Shown piece by piece: positions 1 through 5,955 of a DNA stretch of 6,924 nucleotides. Position numbers and translations under genes: made by a program. The notes under the pieces are model-generated. The model ran no database searches. It saw nothing but the letters and a program-made list of their open reading frames with translations, and was not told the DNA's origin. The DNA is from Prevotellaceae bacterium. Lineage in GTDB: Bacteria > Bacteroidota > Bacteroidia > Bacteroidales > Paludibacteraceae. The DNA lies in assembly GCA_031270425.1 (NCBI GenBank), contig JAISXQ010000100.1, positions 1-6,924 of the forward strand, given 5' to 3'. Numbering within the stretch: the first letter of the stretch is position 1; each line of letters starts with the position of its first letter.

Positions 1-302
1 CTTACGAAGCATGTTTGAAGTATGAAATTACTCAATTGGGACTATTGGTTGAATCACAGAAAGTTTTACCTGTGATATATCGCGGCGTTGAGATTGATTG
101 TGGTTATCGTCTTGATTTATTGGTAGAAGATAAGTTGATTGTAGAGTTAAAAACAGTAGAAAATTTAAATGACGTCCATTTGGCACAAATAATAACGTAT
201 TTAAAATTATCAGGTTGTAAATTGGGATTATTGTTAAATTTTAATGTGAAAAGATTAAGAGATGGCGGTATAAAACGAATAGCAAACAATTATAATGTTT
301 AA
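1..302 (+). CDS. GxxExxY family protein, 5' end outside window
   Basis: The frame is open from base 3 to the TAA at 300-302, so the gene starts upstream of the window. The TTG at base 15 is not the start: the codons before it read Y-E-A-C-L-K-Y-E, which is the conserved stretch just after the GxxExxY signature of this family. About 99 residues are visible, against roughly 125 for a whole family member. The middle contains RLDLLVEDKLIVELK (Asp codon 114-116, Glu-Leu-Lys 144-152), which fits the D...(D/E)xK core of the PD-(D/E)XK nuclease fold assigned to this family. The end, LLLNFNVKRLRDGGIKRI, is also typical. The biochemical role of the family is unsettled; nuclease activity is an inference. 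The gene is visibly more AT-rich than the cell-wall genes that follow and is followed at once by a CGCAAAG-type repeat, both consistent with acquisition by transfer. It is unrelated in function to the dcw genes. Confidence 0.9.
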   Translation, partial: YEACLKYEITQLGLLVESQKVLPVIYRGVEIDCGYRLDLLVEDKLIVELKTVENLNDVHLAQIITYLKLSGCKLGLLLNFNVKRLRDGGIKRIANNYNV

Positions 303-325
303 CCAAAGAGCGTAAAGAAGCAAAG
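301..325 (+). repeat. CGCAAAG-type repeat, arm 1
   Basis: The motif AACCAAAGAGCGTAAAGAAG followed by CAAAG begins inside the TAA stop of the GxxExxY gene. It resembles, in opposite orientation, the sequence at 431-459. The shared pattern is AACC(GC)AAAG followed by purine-rich spacer and then GCAAAG. It is degenerate, so its boundaries are approximate. Confidence 0.5.
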
Positions 326-430
326 CAATATAGTGTTAAGTAAATAATAAAATGACACATTAATATGATACTAATTTATTGTGTTACATAATCTTGAAAT
401 TTTGAAATTAACATAATAATAGTAAAAAAT

Positions 431-459
431 TCTTTGCGTATCTTCTTTTCTTTGCGGTT
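431..459 (-). repeat. CGCAAAG-type repeat, arm 2 (inverted)
   Basis: On the minus strand this reads AACCGCAAAGAAAAGAAG, then ATACGCAAAGA. It is an inverted, better preserved counterpart of 301-325 and ends 15 bp before the murD start codon. The stretch between the two arms (326-430) is very AT-rich. I see no coding frame there and no perfect Bacteroidota -7 box (TAnnTTTG); the nearest is TAATCTTG at 389-396. If murD has its own promoter, it would have to lie in this stretch. Confidence 0.5.
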
Positions 460-474
460 TTAAAATAAAATCTT

Positions 475-1899
475 ATGAATTTGATTGTAGTTTTAGGGGC
501 GGGCGAAAGCGGAGCAGGCGCGGCTATTCTGGCAAAAAAGCAGGGCTTCGATGTTTTTGTATCCGATTTTGGAAAAATCAAAGACGAATACAAAGCCATG
601 CTGGAAAAACATCAAATTCCGTTTGAGGAAGGACAGCATACGGAAGAGAAAATTTTTGCGGCAAGCGAAGTAATTAAAAGTCCGGGCATTTCCGACAAAG
701 CGCCCATAATTCTTAAAATAAAAGAACGCGGAATAAACATCATTTCCGAAATTGAATTTGCCGGACGCTTTACCAACGCCAAAATGATTTGCATTACAGG
801 GTCGAACGGTAAAACAACCACTACCATGCTGATTTACCATATATTGAAAAACGCGGGTGTAAATGTGGGTTTGGCGGGTAACGTGGGGAAAAGTTTGGCA
901 TTGCAAGTGGCGGAAGCCCAAGCTTCCCCAACCCCCCCCGAAGGGGGAGATGCAAAGTCCTCGCAAGACACTGTAAATCAGAACTCATCCCCTTTTGGGA
1001 AGTCAGGAGGGGCTGATTATTATGTGGTGGAATTGTCGAGTTTTCAGTTGGACGGAATGACGGAATTTAAAGCCGATATAGCTATTTTGCTCAACATCAC
1101 GCCCGACCATTTGGACAGGTACGACTATAAATTTCAGAATTATATTGATTCGAAATTCCGTATCACCCAAAATCAGACGGAAAAGGACGCCTTTATTTTC
1201 TGGGAAGACGACCCCGTTATCAAGGCGGAACTGGCAAAGCGCAACATCCAATCGGAACTTTACCCTTTCGCCATCGGGCGGAAGGAAAAAACAAAAGCTT
1301 TTATCGAAAACGAAGAATTGGTTATAAAGATATTAAAATCAGTATTTAAAATGCCTGAGGCAGACTTAGCAATTAAAGGAATGCACAACATTTACAACTC
1401 AATGGCAGCCGGGCTGGCAGCTTCGATTGCCGACGTAAAAAAAGAGAACATACGCCAATCGCTTCAAGATTTTCAGGGCGTGGAACACCGTTTGGAATAC
1501 GTTGCGACAGTTCGCAATGTCCGCTTTATCAACGACTCGAAAGCTACGAACGTCAACTCGTGCTGGTATGCGCTGCAAAGTATAAAAAGCCCGGTGGCGC
1601 TTATCCTGGGCGGAACGGACAAAGGCAACGACTATTCGGAGATAGAAACGCTGGTAAACGAGAAAGTTCGTGCGCTGGTGTTTATGGGCGTGGATAACGC
1701 GCCGTTGCACGCCTTTTTCGATGGTAAGGTCGAACGGATTTTCGACGCGCGTTCGATGAAAGAAGCGGTGGACATTGCCTACCGCCAAGCGAAAAGCGGC
1801 GATACGGTGTTGCTGTCGCCCTGCTGCGCGAGTTTCGACCTGTTTGAAAACTACGAAGACCGCGGACGGCAGTTTAAAACGGAAGTGAGAAAGCTCTAA
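475..1899 (+). CDS. murD: UDP-N-acetylmuramoyl-L-alanine--D-glutamate ligase
   Basis: Cytoplasmic ATP-dependent ligase that adds D-Glu to UDP-MurNAc-L-Ala. The N-terminal nucleotide-type fold starts with VVLGAGESGAGAA (residues 5-17). The Mur ligase P-loop GSNGKTTT is at 109-116 and ELSSFQLDG at 186-194. LNITPDHLDRY is at about 206-216. The lysine of YIDSKFRI (K227) matches the carbamylated lysine of the family. C-terminal motifs are NDSKATN (353-359), GGTDKGND and LSPCCASFD (447-455). The length of 474 aa exceeds the usual 440-450 because residues 148-180 are a repeat-derived insertion between GKSLALQVAE and DYYVVELSS; without it the protein is 441 aa. All catalytic motifs are intact on both sides of the insertion, so it is probably functional. 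The ATG at 475 puts the Rossmann motif at the normal distance from the N-terminus; the leader has no Shine-Dalgarno sequence. It is the first dcw gene in the window and lies 38 bp before ftsW. Confidence 0.97.
   Translation: MNLIVVLGAGESGAGAAILAKKQGFDVFVSDFGKIKDEYKAMLEKHQIPFEEGQHTEEKIFAASEVIKSPGISDKAPIILKIKERGINIISEIEFAGRFTNAKMICITGSNGKTTTTMLIYHILKNAGVNVGLAGNVGKSLALQVAEAQASPTPPEGGDAKSSQDTVNQNSSPFGKSGGADYYVVELSSFQLDGMTEFKADIAILLNITPDHLDRYDYKFQNYIDSKFRITQNQTEKDAFIFWEDDPVIKAELAKRNIQSELYPFAIGRKEKTKAFIENEELVIKILKSVFKMPEADLAIKGMHNIYNSMAAGLAASIADVKKENIRQSLQDFQGVEHRLEYVATVRNVRFINDSKATNVNSCWYALQSIKSPVALILGGTDKGNDYSEIETLVNEKVRALVFMGVDNAPLHAFFDGKVERIFDARSMKEAVDIAYRQAKSGDTVLLSPCCASFDLFENYEDRGRQFKTEVRKL
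915..1014. repeat. Palindromic repeat pair inserted in frame in murD
   Basis: This segment begins AGCCC and ends GGGCT and holds two oppositely oriented copies of the window's G/C-run repeat. The left arm (about 915-952) contains CCCCC-GAA-GGGGG at 935-947 and on the minus strand reads CATCTCCCCCTTC then GGGG runs and TTGGGG. The right arm (about 985-1014) reads TCATCCCCTTTTGGGA then GGAGGGGCT. A spacer of about 32 bp separates them. The translated part (916-1014) is exactly 33 codons, encoding a Pro/Gly/Ser-rich stretch (SPTPPEGGD ... SSPFGKSGGA) with no equivalent in ordinary MurD, where the QVAE and DYYV segments are nearly adjacent. The arms match the copies at 3282-3310 and 5921-5948. 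Confidence 0.85.
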
Positions 1900-1932
1900 A
1901 TCGTAAATCGTAAATAATTAAATTGTAAATTT
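1897..1932 (-). repeat. GTAAAT-type repeat filling the murD-ftsW spacer
   Basis: The spacer reads TAAATCGTAAATCGTAAATA and then AATTGTAAAT. It starts with the murD stop codon itself. On the minus strand the units are ATTTACGATTTACGATT and ATTTACAATT, the same units seen at 3167-3200 and 5869-5896. It leaves almost no other sequence between murD and ftsW, so no separate promoter is evident. Confidence 0.7.
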
Positions 1933-1937
1933 TTATT

Positions 1938-3161
1938 ATGAGTGAATTATTAAAAAAATACTTCAAAGGCGATACGATTCTGTGGATTGTATTTATCATG
2001 CTTTGCGGCATTTCGATTATTGAAATGTACAGCGCGTCGAGCACGCTCGCCTACAAGGCTTCGAGCCATACGGCGCCCATGATGCGGCACGCGGGTTTTC
2101 TGTTTTTCGGCGCACTGCTTGCTTTCGGCATTCATTTAATTCCCTACAAATACATCCGCCTGCTGTCCTACATCGGACTGGCAGCATCGGTTTTTTTCCT
2201 TGTATGGGTACAGTTCAAAGGGCAAACCATCAACGAATCCGCACGCTGGATGTCGCTTTTCGGCTTTCAGTTCCAACCCTCTGAGTTGGCAAAACTTTCG
2301 GTTATTATTGTTGTTGCCGACCTGATTTCGCGAATAAAAAATCCTGAGGATGAAAAAAAATTATTCCGCTACATTATTATTATCGCAGGGCTGATATGCG
2401 GACTTATCCTGCCCGAAAACTTTTCGACAGCGGCGTTGTTGTTTGTCGTAGTTTATACGATGATGTTTATCGGCGAAATTTCGTGGAAACGCATGCTCGC
2501 CATTGCCGGCATAATCGTAGCCGTAGTTTCACTTGCCGTAGCCGTAGTCGTACTGGTTCCCGAAAATAAAATGCCGGACGCTTTCGACCGCGCCTATACG
2601 TGGAAAGCCCGTATTGAGCGTTTTGCAAGCGGAAAGGGCGGGGACGCGCAACAATACGTTATCAACGACGAAAACCGCCAAATGATGCACGGGAAAATGG
2701 CAATCGCCCGGGGATCAGTTACAGGCGTATTTCCGGGCAACAGCATCGAGCGCGATTACCTGCCGCAGGCGTATTCCGACTTTATTTATTCCATTATTGT
2801 TGAAGAAATAGGCTTGATAGGAGGAATTGTCGTCATTTTTCTGTATCTGATTTTATTATTCAGGGCAGGAATGACAGCGACCAAATGCGAATCGGTCTTT
2901 CCTGCCCTGTTAGTCATCGGGCTGTCGCTGATGATTGTATTGCAGGCGTTTATCAGCATGTCGGTAGCCACAAGCTTGGGACCGGTAACCGGACAACCCC
3001 TGCCGTTGATAAGCCGCGGCGGAACCTCTGTTATTATTACCTGTTTGTATTTCGGAATAATTCTCGGAGTAACGCGCCAATTAAAGAACGAACAAACAAA
3101 CGATAACGCTTCCGCCAATACCGGAAACGACATACCGACAATTAAATTGGAAGATGTGTGA
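1938..3161 (+). CDS. ftsW: Septal peptidoglycan glycosyltransferase FtsW (SEDS family)
   Basis: Polytopic inner-membrane SEDS protein that polymerises lipid II at the division septum with a partner class B PBP (FtsI). At 407 aa it is of normal size. Many hydrophobic segments are visible, beginning with ILWIVFIMLCGISIIEMYSA near residues 15-34; about ten membrane spans are expected. Family motifs include the early SAS segment, INESARWMSLFGFQFQPSELAKL and the large extracytoplasmic loop with YTWKARIERF. LPQAYSDFIYSIIVEEIGLIG contains D281, which matches the essential SEDS aspartate, and LISRGGTS lies at 357-364. The hydrophilic tail (about 383-407) is Asn/Thr-rich and variable in the family. 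The ATG at 1938 follows an AT-rich leader without a Shine-Dalgarno sequence, and the short MSELLKKYFKGD before the first span is ordinary. FtsW rather than RodA is supported by its place between murD and murG. Confidence 0.96.
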   Translation: MSELLKKYFKGDTILWIVFIMLCGISIIEMYSASSTLAYKASSHTAPMMRHAGFLFFGALLAFGIHLIPYKYIRLLSYIGLAASVFFLVWVQFKGQTINESARWMSLFGFQFQPSELAKLSVIIVVADLISRIKNPEDEKKLFRYIIIIAGLICGLILPENFSTAALLFVVVYTMMFIGEISWKRMLAIAGIIVAVVSLAVAVVVLVPENKMPDAFDRAYTWKARIERFASGKGGDAQQYVINDENRQMMHGKMAIARGSVTGVFPGNSIERDYLPQAYSDFIYSIIVEEIGLIGGIVVIFLYLILLFRAGMTATKCESVFPALLVIGLSLMIVLQAFISMSVATSLGPVTGQPLPLISRGGTSVIITCLYFGIILGVTRQLKNEQTNDNASANTGNDIPTIKLEDV

Positions 3162-3166
3162 GATTG

Positions 3167-3200
3167 ATTTACGATTTAGGAATTTACAAATTACAATTTA
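3167..3200 (+). repeat. ATTTAC-type repeat in the ftsW-murG spacer
   Basis: Units ATTTACGATTTA (3167-3178) and AATTTACAAATTACAATTTA (3181-3200) begin 5 bp after the ftsW stop. They match the units in the murD-ftsW spacer in opposite orientation and those in the murC-ftsQ spacer in the same orientation. The rest of the spacer up to 3245 shows no promoter box or hairpin that I would trust. Confidence 0.65.
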
Positions 3201-3245
3201 TGCGAATCAGTAATTGAACTGTGAGGCAAAGAAACCTTAGTAAAG

Positions 3246-4412
3246 ATGACCGAAAAGAAACAACATCAACCGCAGTCAACAACATCTCCCTTTAAGGGGG
3301 TTAGGGGGCTTCGCTTCATTATCAGCGGCGGCGGAACCGGCGGACATATTTTTCCGGCTATCAGCATAGCGAATGCCCTAAAAAAACAGCTGCCCGATGC
3401 GGAAATCCTTTTTGTGGGAGCCGTCGGACGTATGGAAATGGAGCGCGTACCTGCGGCGGGTTATCCCATTAAAGGGCTTCCCGTCAGCGGATTCGACCGA
3501 AAAAATATGCTGAAAAACATCCGGGTGTTGTGGAATTTACAACGCAGCATTTGGCAAGCTAAACGCATCGTAAAAGACTTTAAACCCGACGCAGCAGTGG
3601 GCGTAGGCGGATATGCCAGTGCGCCGGTACTGAAAGCGGCTTCAACTTCCGGCGTGCCGACCGTATTGCAGGAACAAAACTCTTATGCCGGCGTAACCAA
3701 CAAACTCTTGGCTAAAAAAGCCGCTTGCATTTGCGTGGCTTACGAAGGAATGGAGCGTTTTTTCCCGAAAGAAAAAATCCTGCTTACCGGAAATCCCGTG
3801 CGTCAGGATTTATTTTCAGTAGCGCCAAAGGCAAAGGAAGCTTATGAATTTTTCGGCTTGTCGCCCAAGCGGAAAACCTTACTTATTGTAGGCGGCAGTT
3901 TGGGAGCGCGCACCATCAACCAAAGCGTTATGGCAAAATTAAAAGAATTGGCAAATTCAGAAGTACAGGTTATTTGGCAAACAGGGAAATTCTACATCGA
4001 CGACGCCCGAAAAGCAGTTGAAACATTTACTTCGCCCAACTTAATTGTTGCCGATTTTGTGTCGCGCATGGATTACGCCTATTCCATTGCCGACTTAGTC
4101 GTTTCGCGGGCGGGAGCAAGTTCCATTTCGGAAATATGCCTGTTGGGCAAACCGGTTATTTTAGTTCCTTCGCCCAATGTAGCCGAAGACCACCAAACGC
4201 AAAACGCGCTGGCGCTGGTACGGAAAAATGCCGCCGTTATCATAAAGGATTCCGAAGCAAAAGAATTGTTGGTCGATAAAGCCTTGCAATTGCTTTCGGA
4301 CAATAAAACATTAGACATGTTAAGCGTTAATGCAAGAACCTTGGCGCAAGAAAACTCAGCCGGCAGAATCGCCGGAGAAATTATAAAATTAGCAAGAACC
4401 CCTAACCCATAA
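3246..4412 (+). CDS. murG: Undecaprenyl-diphospho-muramoylpentapeptide GlcNAc transferase
   Basis: Peripheral inner-membrane GT28 glycosyltransferase that transfers GlcNAc from UDP-GlcNAc to lipid I, giving lipid II. The N-domain has RFIISGGGTGGHIFPA with the glycine-rich loop and His at 28-34, GVGGYAS at 119-125 and EQNSYAGVTNKLLAK from 143. The C-domain has GGSLGAR at 216-222, WQTGK, and SRAGASSISEI around 287-297, which contacts the UDP-sugar. At 388 aa it is about 20 aa longer than usual. The extra residues are N-terminal (MTEKKQHQPQSTTSPFKGV, then RGL) and mostly encoded by a repeat copy at 3282-3310. No in-frame ATG, GTG or TTG occurs between 3246 and the conserved RFIISGG, so the extension must be translated if initiation uses a standard codon. 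The last residues (TPNP) come from a second repeat copy. There is no Shine-Dalgarno sequence before the start. The catalytic motifs are complete. Confidence 0.96.
   Translation: MTEKKQHQPQSTTSPFKGVRGLRFIISGGGTGGHIFPAISIANALKKQLPDAEILFVGAVGRMEMERVPAAGYPIKGLPVSGFDRKNMLKNIRVLWNLQRSIWQAKRIVKDFKPDAAVGVGGYASAPVLKAASTSGVPTVLQEQNSYAGVTNKLLAKKAACICVAYEGMERFFPKEKILLTGNPVRQDLFSVAPKAKEAYEFFGLSPKRKTLLIVGGSLGARTINQSVMAKLKELANSEVQVIWQTGKFYIDDARKAVETFTSPNLIVADFVSRMDYAYSIADLVVSRAGASSISEICLLGKPVILVPSPNVAEDHQTQNALALVRKNAAVIIKDSEAKELLVDKALQLLSDNKTLDMLSVNARTLAQENSAGRIAGEIIKLARTPNP
3282..3310 (+). repeat. Palindromic repeat copy inside the murG 5' coding end
   Basis: The sequence ACATCTCCCTTTAAGGGGG (3282-3300) is followed by TTAGGGGGCT (3301-3310). 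It is the clearest single copy in the window and serves as the reference for the others. It is read in frame as TSPFKGVRGL, directly before the first conserved MurG strand. CCC-TTTAA-GGG can form a small hairpin in the mRNA about 40 nt after the start codon. Confidence 0.8.
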
Positions 4413-4419
4413 AGGGAAA
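4396..4419 (-). repeat. Palindromic repeat copy across the murG stop / murC leader
   Basis: On the minus strand this reads TTTCCCTTTATGGG followed by TTAGGGGTTC, matching the copy at 3282-3310 (CTCCCTTTAAGGGGG, TTAGGGGGCT) in reverse orientation and with shortened G runs. It encodes the last MurG residues (RTPNP), provides the TAA stop (4410-4412) and includes the purine-rich sequence before murC. Confidence 0.6.
4411..4416 (+). promoter_or_regulatory. Candidate Shine-Dalgarno for murC (upstream start)
   Basis: AAAGGG lies 7 nt before the ATG at 4424 and overlaps the murG stop codon, so translation of murC may be coupled to murG. It favours the upstream start at 4424 over the internal ATG at 4460, which has only CTGACAAACAA before it. 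The motif sits within the repeat copy at 4396-4419. Shine-Dalgarno sequences are weak guides to starts in Bacteroidota. Confidence 0.4.
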
Positions 4420-4423
4420 CCGG

Positions 4424-5848
4424 ATGGCAAAACGTGATAACAAATTAACTGACAAACAAATGAATAAGCTTACAAAATATTATTTCCTCGGCGTCGGGGG
4501 TATCGGCATGAGCGCTTTAACACGCTATTTCAACGATAAAGGCTTTCAAACGGGAGGTTACGACCGAACGGAAAGTAAGGTAACCGCCGACTTGCAGGCG
4601 GAAGGCATTTTTGTTACATTCGACGACGGCACAAGCACCATTCCCGAAGATTTCCTGAATCCCGAAAAAACGCTGGTAATTCTTACGCCTGCCATTCCCA
4701 AAGATCATCCGCAGTTGCTTTATTTTCAAAAAAACGGTTTTACGATAAAAAAACGCGCCGAAATATTGGGCGATATTACCCGCAAAGCTAAGGCTATCTG
4801 CATTGCCGGAACCCACGGGAAAACAACCACATCGACCATTGCGGCGCATTTGCTCTATCAGTCGCGCGTATCGTGCAGCGCGTTTCTGGGCGGTATTGCC
4901 AATAATTACAACACCAACCTGCTGTTGTCGAACGACAGTAATTTGGTGGTTGTCGAAGCCGACGAATACGATCGTTCCTTTCATTATCTTTCGCCTTTTA
5001 TGGCGGTAATTACATCGGCTGACCCCGACCATTTGGATATTTACGGAAGCGAAGAAGCCTTTAAGGACAGTTTCGAGCATTTTACATCGCTTATTCGTCC
5101 CGGGGGAGCGCTACTGATGAGAAGCGGCGTCAACATCAAGCCCCGGCTGCAAAAAGGCGTTAAGCTCTACTCCTACTCCATGGACGACGGCGGCGATTTT
5201 CACGCCGAAAATGTGCGTATGCAGAAAGGGGAAATCTATTTCGATTTTGTAACTCCCACAGGCAGAATAGCCGACGTGCGTCTGGGTCTTCCTATCCGCA
5301 TCAATGTGGAAAACAGCGTGGCAGCAATGGCTCTCGCATGGCTCAACGGCGTAAGCGACGATGAAATGCGGATGTCCCTCGCTTCTTTTTCGGGCGTTTA
5401 CCGGCGTTTCAATACGGTTTGCAAATCCGGCGGCATAGTGTATATGGACGATTATGCCCACCACCCGGGCGAACTCAGGGCAAGCATCGCTTCCATCCGC
5501 GAACTCTATCCCGGACGGAAAATCACCGGCGTTTTTCAGCCGCACCTTTACACGCGCACCCGCGATTTCGCACCCGAATTTGCCGAAGCGCTTTCGTTGC
5601 TCGACGAACTCGTTTTACTGGATATTTATCCCGCCCGCGAAGAGCCTGTCGAAGGCGTAAGTTCAAAGATTATATTCGACGATGTTAAACTGAAAGATAA
5701 ATCTTTGTGTTCGATGGAAAATCTATTAACTTTGCTGGGTAATAAAAACTTGGATGTGCTGGTAACCTTCGGCGCGGGAGATATAGAGAAGATAGTACCG
5801 GAGATAAAAAGGATGTTAGCTTCCAAAGCCCCCAAAGGGGATGTTTAG
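4424..5848 (+). CDS. murC: UDP-N-acetylmuramate--L-alanine ligase
   Basis: Cytoplasmic ATP-dependent ligase that adds L-Ala to UDP-MurNAc, the first amino-acid addition to the peptidoglycan stem. The N-terminal UDP-binding fold has YYFLGVGGIGMSAL (GVGGIGMS 23-30), the P-loop GTHGKTTT is at 129-136 and VVEADEYDRSF at about 176-186. SADPDHLDIYG follows, then GVYRRF, YMDDYAHHPGE (340-349), QPHLYTRTRDF and VTFGAGDI near the C-terminus. At 474 aa it is slightly long. Translation may instead begin at the ATG at 4460 (residue 13, MNKLTKYYFLG), which puts the GxGGIG motif at the distance normal for the family and gives 462 aa. The end, ASKAPKGDV plus stop, is encoded by a repeat copy and looks like an added tail. 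The gene follows murG by 11 bp and is probably co-transcribed with it. Confidence 0.96.
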   Translation: MAKRDNKLTDKQMNKLTKYYFLGVGGIGMSALTRYFNDKGFQTGGYDRTESKVTADLQAEGIFVTFDDGTSTIPEDFLNPEKTLVILTPAIPKDHPQLLYFQKNGFTIKKRAEILGDITRKAKAICIAGTHGKTTTSTIAAHLLYQSRVSCSAFLGGIANNYNTNLLLSNDSNLVVVEADEYDRSFHYLSPFMAVITSADPDHLDIYGSEEAFKDSFEHFTSLIRPGGALLMRSGVNIKPRLQKGVKLYSYSMDDGGDFHAENVRMQKGEIYFDFVTPTGRIADVRLGLPIRINVENSVAAMALAWLNGVSDDEMRMSLASFSGVYRRFNTVCKSGGIVYMDDYAHHPGELRASIASIRELYPGRKITGVFQPHLYTRTRDFAPEFAEALSLLDELVLLDIYPAREEPVEGVSSKIIFDDVKLKDKSLCSMENLLTLLGNKNLDVLVTFGAGDIEKIVPEIKRMLASKAPKGDV

Positions 5849-5851
5849 GAA
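5823..5851. repeat. Palindromic repeat copy at the murC stop codon
   Basis: AAAGCCCCCAAAGGGGATG followed by TTTAGGA contains the CCCC-AAA-GGGG palindrome typical of the family. On the minus strand it reads AACATCCCCTTTGGGGGCTT, which matches the CATC(T)CCCTTT...GGGGGCT of the murG copy without the second G run; on the plus strand it resembles the start of the ftsQ-leader copy. Orientation is therefore ambiguous. It encodes the last residues of MurC (KAPKGDV) and the TAG stop (5846-5848). The small hairpin has no T run after it, so a terminator role is not supported. Confidence 0.6.
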
Positions 5852-5868
5852 AGCGGGACGTTAGAAGA

Positions 5869-5896
5869 ATTTACAATTTAACAATTTACTATTTAT
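5869..5896 (+). repeat. ATTTAC-type repeat in the murC-ftsQ spacer
   Basis: AATTTACAATTTAACAATTT followed by ACTATTTA is a run of near-identical ATTTAC/ACAATTT units like those at 3167-3200 and, inverted, at 1897-1932. It lies between the two palindromic repeat copies that flank this spacer. Confidence 0.65.
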
Positions 5897-5920
5897 TAAT
5901 AAAAAGCCTCAGAGAGAGGA

Positions 5921-5948
5921 AAGTCCCCCAAGGGGGATTTAGGGGGCT
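5921..5948 (+). repeat. Palindromic repeat copy in the ftsQ leader
   Basis: AAGTCCCCCAAGGGGGATTT followed by AGGGGGCT. The perfect palindrome TCCCCC-AA-GGGGGA spans 5924-5937. The final AGGGGGCT matches the end of the murG copy, and GGGGCTGAT is shared with the end of the murD insertion (1009-1017). A small CCTC/GAGG hairpin at 5907-5919 precedes it. The copy ends 7 bp before the ftsQ start codon. Confidence 0.75.
5941..5946 (+). promoter_or_regulatory. Candidate ribosome-binding site for ftsQ inside a repeat
   Basis: AGGGGG lies 9 nt before the ATG at 5956 and can pair partly with the anti-Shine-Dalgarno CCUCC. It is the last G run of the repeat copy at 5921-5948, so if it is used, the repeat supplies the ribosome-binding site. 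Many Bacteroidota genes start without such a site, so use is an inference. Confidence 0.35.
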
Positions 5949-5955
5949 GATATTT

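Noticed and set aside
493..966. 157-codon minus-strand open frame over murD
   Set aside because: It lies wholly opposite a well supported murD with intact motifs, and the translation has no recognisable domain. It is a shadow of coding bias.
2515..2556. Repeated GCCGTA units inside ftsW
   Set aside because: They encode alternating Ala and Val in a membrane span (VAVVSLAVAVVVLV). Codon preference in a hydrophobic segment explains the pattern without a repeat element.
3221..3235. GCAAAGAAA near murG as a third CGCAAAG-type repeat
   Set aside because: Only a 9-base match to the arm at 431-459, without the AACCG border or a second unit. It is too short to separate from coincidence.
4517..5080. 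187-codon minus-strand open frame over murC
   Set aside because: It is antisense to the conserved N-terminal and central domains of MurC, with no family resemblance and no leader of its own.
5823..5851. Rho-independent terminator after murC
   Set aside because: The CCCC-AAA-GGGG hairpin is short, overlaps the coding end and has no following T run. The same palindrome occurs inside coding sequence elsewhere in the window.
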